This document shows positions 45,149-53,630 of a DNA stretch of 64,000 bases, piece by piece. Where the stretch lies: the NCBI RefSeq assembly GCF_013408175.1, contig NZ_JACBYW010000003.1, positions 496,001 to 560,000 of the forward strand, written 5' to 3'. The translations under genes and the position numbers were made by a program. Source of the stretch: Actinopolyspora biskrensis. GTDB lineage: Bacteria > Actinomycetota > Actinomycetes > Mycobacteriales > Pseudonocardiaceae. Position 1 is the first letter of the stretch. Each line of letters opens with the position of its first letter. Under the pieces are notes generated by a model. That model was not told the DNA's origin. It did no database searches and saw only the letters and a program-made list of their open reading frames with translations.

Positions 45149-45355
45149 ATGACCCCCAATCTCACCGAGGCGCGGTGGCGCAAGTCCACCCGAAGCAGCG
45201 GTAACGGCGGTGCCTGCGTTGAAGTGGGGATCGCGCCTTCCGCTGCCGGAGTACGCGACACGAAACTCGGCGACGACAGCCCCACCCTCGCGTTCACACG
45301 TTCGCGGTGGGGCTCCTTCCTCGACGCGATCAAGAGCGACCGCCTCGACGGCTGA
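45149..45355 (+). CDS. DUF397 protein, copy 2
   Basis: The 68-residue product has TEARWRKSTRSSGNGGACVEV, GVRDTKLGDDSPTLAF and WGSFLDAIKSDRLDG. It is very like copy 1 (shared KLGDDSP and FLDAIKSDRLD). GGAAGG lies 7 nt before the ATG at 45149. Confidence 0.85.
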   Translation: MTPNLTEARWRKSTRSSGNGGACVEVGIAPSAAGVRDTKLGDDSPTLAFTRSRWGSFLDAIKSDRLDG

Positions 45356-45369
45356 CCCCGCTTCGCGAG

Positions 45370-45398
45370 GTCCCGCTCGGCGCACCACCGGGCGGGAC
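45370..45398 (+). terminator. Hairpin after DUF397 copy 2
   Basis: GTCCCGC (45370-45376) pairs with GCGGGAC (45392-45398), extended by CGG/CCG inside. Equivalent to the hairpin at 44591. Confidence 0.65.
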
Positions 45399-45489
45399 TT
45401 CGCGCGTCGCGCACCTCCGTGTCCCCTGGTCGATATCTACCGCGCGAGCAGCACCGATCGCTAACCTCGCACTCGAGGGGATCGATCCG

Positions 45490-45612
45490 ATGCTGTGGAG
45501 GTCGAGCATGGGCAAGCGCGACTCGGACCGGGACGGCCAGGGCACTCCCCAACCGGACGAGTGGGAGAACTGGGAAACCGAGGACGACGGGGACAAGCAC
45601 GAGGACAAGTAG
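45490..45612 (+). CDS. 40-aa acidic peptide, candidate RiPP precursor
   Basis: An ATG at 45490 lies 9 nt after GAGGGG and gives MLWRSSMGKRDSDRDGQGTP followed by an acidic, Trp-containing tail with DEWENWETEDDGDKHEDK at the end. A second Met (45508) could also start it. The stop is 14 nt before the methyltransferase ATG. It has no Cys, so it is not a lanthionine substrate. Two Asp-Gly pairs and the adjacent isoaspartate-methyltransferase-like gene suggest a substrate for aspartimide formation, as in imiditide-type RiPPs. This is inference from context and composition. Confidence 0.5.
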   Translation: MLWRSSMGKRDSDRDGQGTPQPDEWENWETEDDGDKHEDK

Positions 45613-45626
45613 CGACGGCACGGCGG

Positions 45627-46732
45627 ATGACTCACTCACGTGCTCGGCTCCCGGTACCGCGCGACCGGTTCGTTCCGTCCGTGGTCTGGCTGGAAAACCC
45701 CGCTGGTGACGGATTCACCCCCGTCTCCCGCACCGACGACGAAGCCGGGTGGCGTGCCCTGGTCGAGGCGGACGAACCGATCGTCACCCAGGTCGACGAC
45801 GGCAGGGCACCACCGAACGGCGTGGGCCTGCGCCCGTCCAGTTCGTGCAGCCAACCGTCCCTGGTCGCCGCCATGCTCGAGGAGCTCGACGTGCGCGCGG
45901 GCCACCGCGTGCTGGAGATCGGCACGGGAACCGGCTGGAACGCCGCCCTGCTCGCCGAGCGGGTCGGCGAACGCGGACGTGTCGTATCGGTCGAAGTGGA
46001 CACCGGGGTCGCGGACCGAGCCCGAGCCCGCCTGCTCCGCGCCGGCTACTCCCCGCTGGTCGTGACCGCGGACGGCCTCGCCGGGCACCCTCCCGCAGCC
46101 CCGTACGACCGGGTGGTCTGCACCGCCTCCGCCCGGCGGATCCCGCGCGTGGATCGAGCAGACCCGGCCCGGTGGAATGATCGTCACCCCGTGGGGAACC
46201 GACTACGGCGACGACGCGCTCACGCGGTGGGAGGTGCACGAGGACGGCTCGGCCTCAGGCCGATGTGGAACGAATCTGGCGTTCATGCGGCTCGGGGACC
46301 AGCGCCGCGACTTCCTCGAACCGAGCGAAGGCGAGATCGAATCGGCGGACAGAACGGTGACCCGACGCGGCGGGCGGGAACTGTTCGAAATGGTCTCCTT
46401 CGCGCACGCCTCCTTCACGATCGGGCTAAGCGTGCCGAACTGCTACGTCACCGTGGAGGACCTCGACGCCGACCACCGCAACGTGGAACTGCACGATGCC
46501 CGCTCGACTTCGTGGGCGCGGGTGGAGCTCGTCCGTGGCCGGCATCCGTGGACCGTGCGCCAACTCGGCCCGCGCCGCCTGTGGGACGAGGTGGACACCG
46601 CCCACCGCTGGTGGGTAGACGCGGGGAAACCGACACCGGAGCAGTACGAACCGACCGTGGCCCCCGGACGGAACGCACGCGGTCCGGCTCGACACCCAGG
46701 CCGGTCCACACCGGTGGCAGGTGACCGCGTGA
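45627..46732 (+). pseudogene. Protein-L-isoaspartate O-methyltransferase-like gene with two frameshifts
   Basis: Frame 1 (from ATG 45627) has RDRFVPSVVWLENPAG, PIVTQVDDG, SSCSQPSLVAAMLEEL and the SAM motif VLEIGTGTGWNAALLAERVG, to CTASARRIP near 46150. Homology resumes one base over as AWIEQTRPGGMIVTPWGTD and continues to WWVDAGKPTPEQYEPTVAP near 46660. It then shifts again at a C5 run, giving DGTHAVRLDTQAGPHRWQV and a stop at 46730-46732. Both shifts equal one extra base. RiPP-associated PIMT homologues share this layout. It is a real pseudogene or carries two sequencing errors. Confidence 0.8.
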
Positions 46733-46764
46733 CCGAGGTTCTCCGCTCAGGTTGACCAGGTGGT

Positions 46765-46799
46765 TGCGTGGCGGAACCTCTCGCGGGTTCTCGCTCCGG
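46765..46799 (+). repeat. Dispersed repeat, family 2, copy 3
   Basis: TGGCGGAACCTCTCGCGGGT then TCTCGCTCCGG. Close match to copy 1 at 24072. It lies just after the methyltransferase remnant, at the right edge of the RiPP island. Confidence 0.6.
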
Positions 46800-46836
46800 C
46801 GAGGCCCGACATCGGGTAGCGACGCGGACCGGCCCG

Positions 46837-47820
46837 TCAGTGACGGCCCTCGCGCCAGTACCCCATGAAGGCCACCGAGGTGCGCGGAACCCCGTACTGG
46901 TTGACCGTCATCCTGCGCAGGCGCTTGATCACCCCGGCCTCACCGGCGAGCCAGCCGTAGAGCTCACCGCTCTCCACGTCGACGCGCTCCCGCGCGGGGG
47001 CTTCCGGTATCTCCCAGAGCGGGCAGCTGTCCACGTCCACGTCCTCCAGGGCCGCGGAGCGGGACGAGGCGAGCTCGTCCGGCTCCCCGTTTCCGCCGCA
47101 CAGCTCCCGCAACGCCTCGGACAGGGCGCCCTCCAGCAGCGAGCCGTGCTCCCGCGCGGTCCCCGCGTTCCTGGGCAGCCAACGGACCTCCATCCCGCTC
47201 GGAACCTCCCACTCCTGGGCGTCGTCCTCTGTCGGGATCTCCAGGCAGGCGATGCCGCACGCACCGGCGGGCAGGGACTCGAGGATGGCCCCCACCGCGG
47301 GTATGGCGGTCTCGTCCCCGGCCAGCAGCAGCCGCCGGGCCGTGGCGGGAGGGCACCACTCGCACCCCCACATGCGCCCGGTTCCGGGGCGGTCCGGCCC
47401 GAGCAGCGCCACCCGGTCCCCCGGCCGGGCGGAAGCGGCCCAGTTCGACGCGGGCCCTCCCGAGTCCTCTTCGGACCCGTGCAGCACGAAGTCGATGTCG
47501 ATCTCCGCCCGGGACGGGCGGAAGGCACGCACCGTGTAGGTCCGCATCGTGGGCCGCGTCTCCTCCGGCATCGCCTGCCACTCGGCGTACCAGTCCCTGC
47601 CCCTCGGGACATCGGCGACGGTTCGCCCCGGTCGGGGAAGCATCAGCTTGATGCGCTGGTCGGCCCCGCCCGCGCCGAAGGAACGCAGGCACTCGCCCGC
47701 GACCGTCACTCGCACGAAACTCGGACTCAACCGCTTCCGAGCTACCACCTCGACGGTGTAGACCCGGTACTCGGGCTTCTGCTCGTTACGACGAGCCGTG
47801 TGTTCGAGCGCAGTGGTCAT
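46837..47820 (-). CDS. Siderophore-interacting protein (FAD ferric-siderophore reductase, ViuB/DesF-like)
   Basis: The 327-residue protein has an FAD-binding domain with MRTYTVRAFRPSRAEIDIDFV (RxYT motif) and GPASNWAASARPGDRVALLGP, then a SIP C-terminal domain (ARRLLLAGDETAIPAVGAIL, ELYGWLAGEAGVIKRLRR). It would release iron from imported ferric siderophores in the cytoplasm. The ATG at 47820 follows GGGGAGAG. An iron box lies 147 bp upstream. In Streptomyces a homologous gene (desF) lies beside desABCD; here it is separated by the RiPP island. Confidence 0.92.
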   Translation of the reverse strand: MTTALEHTARRNEQKPEYRVYTVEVVARKRLSPSFVRVTVAGECLRSFGAGGADQRIKLMLPRPGRTVADVPRGRDWYAEWQAMPEETRPTMRTYTVRAFRPSRAEIDIDFVLHGSEEDSGGPASNWAASARPGDRVALLGPDRPGTGRMWGCEWCPPATARRLLLAGDETAIPAVGAILESLPAGACGIACLEIPTEDDAQEWEVPSGMEVRWLPRNAGTAREHGSLLEGALSEALRELCGGNGEPDELASSRSAALEDVDVDSCPLWEIPEAPARERVDVESGELYGWLAGEAGVIKRLRRMTVNQYGVPRTSVAFMGYWREGRH

Positions 47821-47880
47821 GGGCTCTCCCCTTTTCGCACGAGCCGGCTTGCGAAGGTTCGCGGTTCGGTTTGTCGTGGG

Positions 47881-47908
47881 TGGTCGCTCGGCGGAACCCC
47901 CGCGGGCA
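47881..47908 (+). repeat. Dispersed repeat, family 2, copy 4 (partial)
   Basis: CGGCGGAACCCCCGCGGGC, a shorter form of the family 2 core, in the leader between the SIP start and its iron box. Confidence 0.4.
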
Positions 47909-47966
47909 ACGTGGCCGAACAACCGAACGAACTCACCCGACCAAGTCCTACTGGTCCGATCTGCGG

Positions 47967-47985
47967 GTAAGGTTAGCCTATACTT
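47967..47985 (-). promoter_or_regulatory. Iron box upstream of the SIP gene
   Basis: TAAGGTTAGCCTATACTTA matches the DtxR/IdeR consensus TTAGGTTAGSCTAACCTAA at about 15 of 19 positions. It is placed to repress the SIP gene (minus strand) and possibly also the divergent acidic-protein gene at 48166. Confidence 0.78.
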
Positions 47986-48165
47986 AAGGCTCTTGGCGAT
48001 AGCAGTGCAGGGGGCGTCGCGTCACAGTCGGACGAGACGCACGAGGCCAGGCCGAGGCGGCGGGCACCGCGGGCGCCGTCCCGGCACTTCCCGGGAACCA
48101 CGAGCGGGCGGGCCGCGTCCCACGCGCGAACGACCAACGACGGCTACGACGGGAGTGCTCGCCTC

Positions 48166-48879
48166 ATGTACGTGGAGGACACCGGTTCCGGCGACGGCGA
48201 CATCCGGATCAACGTGGACGGCGCGGAGTACACCGCCGAGGCCAACTACGACCTGGACGAGAACGGAGTGGACGAGACCGTGGCCGTGCTCACCGACGAC
48301 GGCTACCTCGCCTACACCGACTCGGACTCCGACGGCGAGGCCGACGTCGTGCGCTCCATCGACGACCGGGGCAACGTCGTGGAACGCGCCCGTTTCGACG
48401 AAGCGTCCGGGGAGTGGGTGCCCGAGCAACCGGACGGTTCGGCCGAGCAGGACCCTCGGGACGGCGCCGAGGGGCAACCGATGGTGGTGGACACCCCCGG
48501 GGGAGACCGGGAGGTCGGCCCGCCGACCGAGGACACCAACAACGACGGCAGGGCGGACACGACGATAGTCGACACCGACGGCGGGCAGATGCTGGTCACC
48601 GATGTGAACGGGGACGGAGCCGCGGACCAGATGGTCCGGATCAACGACTCCGGCGAGGTGACCGTCGCCAAGCACACCGGTGACGGCGAGTGGACCGTGG
48701 TCGACCAGGGCCGGTTCGACGGCAGCGGGCAGTACGCCTCCGGACAGACGGAGAGCCCGGTCACCGGCACCGAGGACTGGCTGTGGGAGTCCGACGGGCA
48801 CGCGGAGTCGAACCCGTCGTCGCACCGGAGCACGGACACCGGGAGAACCGATCCGGCGAGCGACTCCTTCTGGGGATGA
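48166..48879 (+). CDS. Acidic protein with calcium-loop-like repeats (DUF6802-like)
   Basis: The 237-residue, very acidic protein repeats a D-x-D/N-x-D/N-G pattern: YDLDENGVDETVAV, DSDSDGEADVV, DTNNDGRADTTIVD and DVNGDGAADQMVRIN. These resemble EF-hand/dockerin calcium loops in beta-rich repeats. No signal peptide is visible from this ATG, and GGGAG lies 10 nt upstream. It may be an intracellular or leaderless secreted protein. The DUF6802 assignment is from memory of similar actinobacterial proteins. It is divergent from the SIP gene. Confidence 0.65.
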   Translation: MYVEDTGSGDGDIRINVDGAEYTAEANYDLDENGVDETVAVLTDDGYLAYTDSDSDGEADVVRSIDDRGNVVERARFDEASGEWVPEQPDGSAEQDPRDGAEGQPMVVDTPGGDREVGPPTEDTNNDGRADTTIVDTDGGQMLVTDVNGDGAADQMVRINDSGEVTVAKHTGDGEWTVVDQGRFDGSGQYASGQTESPVTGTEDWLWESDGHAESNPSSHRSTDTGRTDPASDSFWG

Positions 48880-49299
48880 GCACGAGCGGGCCCGGAAGCA
48901 CTCGTCGAGTCGACTACCGCCCGCCCCGCATCACCAAACTCCCGGAACAAAAATGTGACCCGAAACACAGCACAATTCGGTTGAAACTCCACCGGAGCGA
49001 AAGCCCTGTCCGGCCGCCCTCCCGGCCGGAGAGGAAAACATGGCCCGCAATCGGGCAGCGACACGCGAAATTTCGCGCAACCCTCCCAACTGAATCGATT
49101 CCCTTATCGTTCCTGTGAGGGAAGCGACAACGCTGATCTCCGTAAACGGACGCCCATCCGGTTAGTCTCGGTGCATCCACTTCGCAGCTCCGCCCGGAAT
49201 TTCCGGGCGGAGCGAAGCATTCCTTGAAAGCCCCGTCGGCCGGTGCGTCGGCGGCACGAAGAATCCGGGCTGAGGCGCCCAGTCAGGAGACACGACGCG
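48880..49299 (+). other. Promoter/leader region of pckG, no gene
   Basis: 420 bp without a convincing gene. TAGTCT near 49163 could be a -10 box, giving a leader of about 130 nt. TTCCCT/AGGGAA near 49100 form a weak hairpin. Nothing else was recognised. Confidence 0.35.
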
Positions 49300-51129
49300 A
49301 TGACCGCTTTGACCATCCCCGGTCTCGACCAGGCACCCGTGAATCACGAACGCCTGCTGTCATGGGTACGCGAGGTCGCGGAACTGACCACGCCCGAGCA
49401 GGTCGTGTGGTGCGACGGGTCCCAGGAGGAATGGCAGCGCCTGACGGATCGACTGGTCGAGGCGGGCACCTTCAAGCGACTTGACGAGTCGAAGAAGCCC
49501 AACTCGTTCTGGACGGCCTCCGACCCCAGTGACGTCGCCCGCGTCGAGGAGCGCACGTTCATCTGCTCGCGCGACAAGGCCGATGCGGGCGTGACGAACA
49601 ACTGGATGCCCCCGGAGCAGATGAAGGCCACCATGACCGAGCTCTACCGGGGCTGCATGCGTGGTCGGACGATGTACGTGGTCCCGTTCTGCATGGGCCC
49701 GGTCGAGGCGGACCCGCCGCGCCTGGGCGTGGAGATCACCGACTCCGAGTACGTGGTGGTCTCCATGCACATCATGACGCGGATGGGCGACCGGGTGCTG
49801 GAACGGTTCGCCGAGGACAGCGACGCGGAGTTCGTGCCCGCGCTGCACTCGGTCGGCGCCCCGCTCGAACCCGGCCAGCAGGACGTCCCGTGGCCGTGCA
49901 ACGAGACCAAGTACATCACGCACTTCCCCGAGGAACGTCTGATCTGGAGCTTCGGCTCCGGCTACGGCGGCAACGCGCTGCTCGGCAAGAAGTGCTACTC
50001 CCTGCGGATCGCCTCGGCCATGGCCCGTGACGAGGGCTGGCTGGCCGAGCACATGCTGATCCTGAAGCTGATCTCGCCGGAGAACAGGGTCTACTACGTG
50101 GCGGCCGCCTTCCCGTCGGCCTGCGGCAAGACCAACCTGGCGATGCTCGAACCGACCATCCCCGGCTGGAGGGTCGAGACCCTCGGCGACGACATCGCGT
50201 GGATGCGCTTCGGCGAGGACGGCAGGCTCTACGCCGTCAACCCCGAGGCCGGTTTCTTCGGTGTCGCACCGGGGACCAACTGGAACACCAACCCCAACGC
50301 GATGCGCACCGTCGAGAAGGGGAACTCCATCTTCACCAACGTCGCGCTCACCGACGACGACGACGTGTGGTGGGAGGAGATGGAGGGCGAGCCCGCCCAC
50401 CTGACCGACTGGAAGGGCCGGGACTGGACGCCCGACTCCGACGAGAAGGCCGCCCACCCCAACTCGCGCTACTGCACTCCGATGTCGCAGTGCCCGATCC
50501 TGGCGCCGGAGTGGGACGACCCCCAGGGTGTGCCGATCTCGGCCATCCTCTTCGGCGGGCGCCGCAAGACCACGATCCCGCTGGTCAACGAGGCCTTCGA
50601 CTGGCAGCACGGCGTGTTCATGGGGGCCACGCTGTCCTCCGAGAAGACCGCGGCCGCCGCGGGCAAGGTCGGCGAGGTCCGGCGCGACCCGATGGCGATG
50701 CTGCCGTTCATCGGCTACAACGTCGGGGACTACTTCCAGCACTGGGTCAACATGGGCAAGGAGGCCGACGCCTCCAAGATGCCGAGCATCTACTACGTGA
50801 ACTGGTTCCGCAGGGACCCGTCCGGCGAGAAGATCGTCTGGCCCGGTTTCGGCGAGAACTGCCGCGTGCTCAAGTGGATCGTGGACCGGCTCGAGGGCAA
50901 CGCGGCCGCGGAGGAGACCCCCATCGGCAGGGTCCCCACGGCCGATCAGCTCGACCTGAGCGACCTCGACGCCACCCGCGAGGAGATCGAGCAGTCCCTG
51001 GATGTGGACCGTTCCGAGTGGCGCGCGGAGCTTCCGCTGATCGAGGAATGGTTCGACACCATCGGCGACGCCCTGCCCACTTCGATGCGTGACGAGCTGG
51101 AGGCCCTCAAGCAGCGCGTCGGTGAGTGA
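49300..51129 (+). CDS. pckG: Phosphoenolpyruvate carboxykinase (GTP)
   Basis: It converts oxaloacetate + GTP to PEP + CO2 + GDP, the gluconeogenic entry step. The 609-residue protein has [18 protein letters not shown], the P-loop with the reactive Cys [12 protein letters not shown], the kinase-2 region [16 protein letters not shown] and NYFGVAP-like [16 protein letters not shown]. The ATG at 49300 was chosen because CAGGAGA lies upstream and homology starts at [15 protein letters not shown]. It is monocistronic, ended by a strong terminator. Confidence 0.97.
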   Translation: MTALTIPGLDQAPVNHERLLSWVREVAELTTPEQVVWCDGSQEEWQRLTDRLVEAGTFKRLDESKKPNSFWTASDPSDVARVEERTFICSRDKADAGVTNNWMPPEQMKATMTELYRGCMRGRTMYVVPFCMGPVEADPPRLGVEITDSEYVVVSMHIMTRMGDRVLERFAEDSDAEFVPALHSVGAPLEPGQQDVPWPCNETKYITHFPEERLIWSFGSGYGGNALLGKKCYSLRIASAMARDEGWLAEHMLILKLISPENRVYYVAAAFPSACGKTNLAMLEPTIPGWRVETLGDDIAWMRFGEDGRLYAVNPEAGFFGVAPGTNWNTNPNAMRTVEKGNSIFTNVALTDDDDVWWEEMEGEPAHLTDWKGRDWTPDSDEKAAHPNSRYCTPMSQCPILAPEWDDPQGVPISAILFGGRRKTTIPLVNEAFDWQHGVFMGATLSSEKTAAAAGKVGEVRRDPMAMLPFIGYNVGDYFQHWVNMGKEADASKMPSIYYVNWFRRDPSGEKIVWPGFGENCRVLKWIVDRLEGNAAAEETPIGRVPTADQLDLSDLDATREEIEQSLDVDRSEWRAELPLIEEWFDTIGDALPTSMRDELEALKQRVGE

Positions 51130-51203
51130 CTCGCGCTGCTGCCCGGGATTCGCGGGGAGCCGAACGGGCCACCGCGGCTCCGATTCCCGGGCGGAGTCGC
51201 CCC

Positions 51204-51256
51204 GATGAGTCGTGCGGGCATTCCGTGAGCTTTTCGGAATGCCCGCACGACTCATC
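51204..51256 (+). terminator. Intrinsic terminator after pckG
   Basis: A perfect 22-bp inverted repeat (51204-51225 with 51235-51256) has a 9-nt loop containing TTTT, then TATTTTTATTT. The 447-bp gap 51130-51576 has no gene otherwise. The stem is unusually long and perfect. Confidence 0.92.
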
Positions 51257-51576
51257 ACGGAGTGTATTTTTATTTGAAGTCAATCTCCGCAACTCACCCT
51301 TCCGGGTGATTCCTTGATCGATGCTTCCAGCAAGCGGAATCACCCGATCCGAGGTTTCGCGCGGATATTTCCGCGAACCTCACGAATTGTCCGCCGCTCC
51401 CACCCGAAAATGCGCGGGGAAGAACCGCTCGGCACCGGTGACCGGCCGTTCGAGCGGCGTAGGAATACTCAGCGTCAACGAGTGAGATTTGGTTGGCCGG
51501 GCCTACGGGCCACGGGGCACACTCGACGCGTCCGAGAAACCGGAAAAACTGCGCAACACACCCGAGGAGGTGTGTC

Positions 51577-51843
51577 ATGGTTGATCTGGCCACGGTCGCG
51601 CTCGCCCTGGTCGCCCTCCTGGCGATCTGGTTGTTCCTGCGGGGAACGGACGACGGCAGGTTCTCCCGGAAGAAGAGACCGCCCGCTGAAGGGGACGACG
51701 GGGAAAACGCCCGGCAACGAGCCGAAGCCCGTGAATCACGCGGCCCGGGACTGTACCGCTCCATGCTGCTGCTGTCCCAGCGACGGTCCGAGCAGGAACG
51801 CGGAGCGGACGAGCGGCCCGGCACCACCGGCCGCTCGCCCTGA
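51577..51843 (+). CDS. Small membrane-anchored protein
   Basis: The 88-residue protein has one N-terminal helix (VDLATVALALVALLAIWLFL) followed by a charged cytoplasmic tail rich in Arg, Glu and Gly (RFSRKKRPPAEGDDGENARQ). CGAGGAGG at 51563-51570 gives a good ribosome site for the ATG at 51577. Unknown family. It stands alone between pckG and the convergent amino-acid transporter. Confidence 0.65.
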   Translation: MVDLATVALALVALLAIWLFLRGTDDGRFSRKKRPPAEGDDGENARQRAEARESRGPGLYRSMLLLSQRRSEQERGADERPGTTGRSP

Positions 51844-51933
51844 CGTCGCCACCCGAGGCCGGGGCACCCGCTCAGGAGCCCCGCCGCGGGGTTCCGCTCG
51901 ACGATCACCCAACGACGAGCCGAACGGAAGTCC

Positions 51934-52695
51934 TCAGTCCTCCGGCGCCGCGTGCGTCGGATCCAGCACCCTGGCGAGGAACCCGCGAGTGCGCTCCTGC
52001 TGCGGCGCCCCGATGACGTCGGCCGGTGCGCCCTGCTCGACGATGGTTCCACCGTCCATGAACAGCACGCGGTCGGCCACCTCCCGCGCGAACTGCATCT
52101 CGTGGGTGACCACCAGCATCGTCATTCCCTCGTCGGCCAGCCTGCGCATCACCCCGAGCACGTCCCCGACCAGCTCGGGGTCCAGCGCCGAGGTCGGCTC
52201 GTCGAACAGCATCACGTCCGGATCCATCGCCAGGGCGCGGGCTATCCCGGCGCGCTGCTGCTGACCGCCCGACAACCGCCCGGGCATGGAACCGGCCTTG
52301 TCCTCCAGCCCGACCTTGCGCAGGTTCTCCCTGGCCACGGACTCGGCTTTGGCCCGGTCCCGCCCGAGCACCTTGCGCTGGGCCACGGTGAGGTTGTCCA
52401 GCACCGACAGGTGCGCGAACAGGTTGAACTGCTGGAAGACCATCCCGATGCGCGCCCGGGCCGCGTCGATGTCCGTGTCCGGGTCGGTGAGATCCATCCC
52501 GTCCACGACGATCCTGCCCGCGGTGGGCTGCTCCAGCAGGTTGACGCAGCGCAGGAAAGTGGACTTGCCCGAGCCGGAGGGCCCGATCACGCAGACCACC
52601 TCACCGGCCTCGACCCGCTGGTCGACCCCGCCGAGCACTTCCAGCTGCCCGAAGGACTTGCGCAGCCCCGAGATGTCGATCTTTACGTCGCTCAT
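51934..52695 (-). CDS. Polar amino-acid ABC transporter, ATP-binding protein
   Basis: The 253-residue ATPase has Walker [20 protein letters not shown]-loop [14 protein letters not shown], signature [16 protein letters not shown], Walker [17 protein letters not shown] and switch [12 protein letters not shown]. These are typical of GlnQ/GluA amino-acid importers. The ATG at 52695 overlaps the permease stop by ATGA. Third gene of the order binding protein, permease, ATPase. Confidence 0.95.
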   Translation of the reverse strand: MSDVKIDISGLRKSFGQLEVLGGVDQRVEAGEVVCVIGPSGSGKSTFLRCVNLLEQPTAGRIVVDGMDLTDPDTDIDAARARIGMVFQQFNLFAHLSVLDNLTVAQRKVLGRDRAKAESVARENLRKVGLEDKAGSMPGRLSGGQQQRAGIARALAMDPDVMLFDEPTSALDPELVGDVLGVMRRLADEGMTMLVVTHEMQFAREVADRVLFMDGGTIVEQGAPADVIGAPQQERTRGFLARVLDPTHAAPED

Positions 52696-53525
52696 GACTT
52701 GCTCCCCTGTCCACCGTCGGGGCCGAACCTTCGCTCCAGGCGCTGCTGCAGGATCCCCAGCGGGATCGTGATCACCAGATAGCACAGCCCGACGACCAGG
52801 ATCGGGGTCATGCCCGGATAAGTGGTCAGCGCCGACCTGCCGAACTGGGTGAGTTCCTGCTGCGCCAAGGTGGCCCCCAGTACGAAGGCCAGCGAGGAGT
52901 CCTTGGTCAGCAGGATCAGCTCGTTGGTCAGCGGCGGCAGGATGATCCGGAAGGCCTGCGGGATGACGATGGTCATCGTCGCGCGGCCGTGCGACATCCC
53001 CAGGGAACGCGCCGCCTCGAGCTGTCCGCCCGGCACCGCCTTGATCCCCGCGCGGATCGTCTCGGCCATGTAGGCCGAACCGACGATCCCCAGCGCGAGC
53101 ATGATGGTGACTTTGCGGTTGAGGTCGACGTTGGGGAAGGCGTTCGGAATGCCGAACCCCACGGACAGGAACACCAGCAGCGCGGGCAGTCCGCGGAAGA
53201 ACTCGATGTAGGCCCCGGAGATCCAGCGGTACGGTCCCACCGAGGACATCCGCATCAGGGCCAGCACGAGCGCCAGCCCGAGACCGAAGGCGAAGCCCAG
53301 CGCGGTGTAGACCGCCGTGTTCACCAGTGCCGTGGTGACCACGGTGGGGAACAGGGACCGCACGACCTCGACGTTGAAGAAGGCCTCCTGGATCTGACCC
53401 CAGTCGGCCAGCAGGGCGGCCACGATCACGATCAGGACCAGGACCACGTACTGCGCACCGCGCCCCAGTTTGGCGCGCTTGCGCTTGCTCATCCCGCTCT
53501 TGGCGGGGCGAGTTTCTACTGCCAT
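52692..53525 (-). CDS. Polar amino-acid ABC transporter, permease
   Basis: The 277-residue HisM/GlnP-type permease has a basic N-terminus, about five to six helices, the [17 protein letters not shown]-type loop ([12 protein letters not shown]) and the EAA motif [20 protein letters not shown]. Only one permease gene is present, so it probably forms a homodimer. It lies between the binding-protein and ATPase genes. Confidence 0.95.
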   Translation of the reverse strand: MAVETRPAKSGMSKRKRAKLGRGAQYVVLVLIVIVAALLADWGQIQEAFFNVEVVRSLFPTVVTTALVNTAVYTALGFAFGLGLALVLALMRMSSVGPYRWISGAYIEFFRGLPALLVFLSVGFGIPNAFPNVDLNRKVTIMLALGIVGSAYMAETIRAGIKAVPGGQLEAARSLGMSHGRATMTIVIPQAFRIILPPLTNELILLTKDSSLAFVLGATLAQQELTQFGRSALTTYPGMTPILVVGLCYLVITIPLGILQQRLERRFGPDGGQGSKS

Positions 53526-53630
53526 CGAGACTCCAGGGCAGTCGTGGCGGGCCGGGCGCGGTTCACGCCCGGCTCGTCGTATACGGGCTCAGCGAGTACG
53601 GCCGGTCCGCGCCGCGGCGGAACCGGAAGC

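Noticed and set aside
45490-45612. The acidic peptide as a lanthipeptide precursor
   Set aside because: It has no Cys and few Ser/Thr toward the C-terminus, so lanthionine rings cannot form.
46177-46755. A separate intact gene starting at the second half of the methyltransferase
   Set aside because: Its N-terminus is in the middle of a methyltransferase fold, and its last about 30 codons lose homology after the C5 run; better explained as part of a frameshifted gene.
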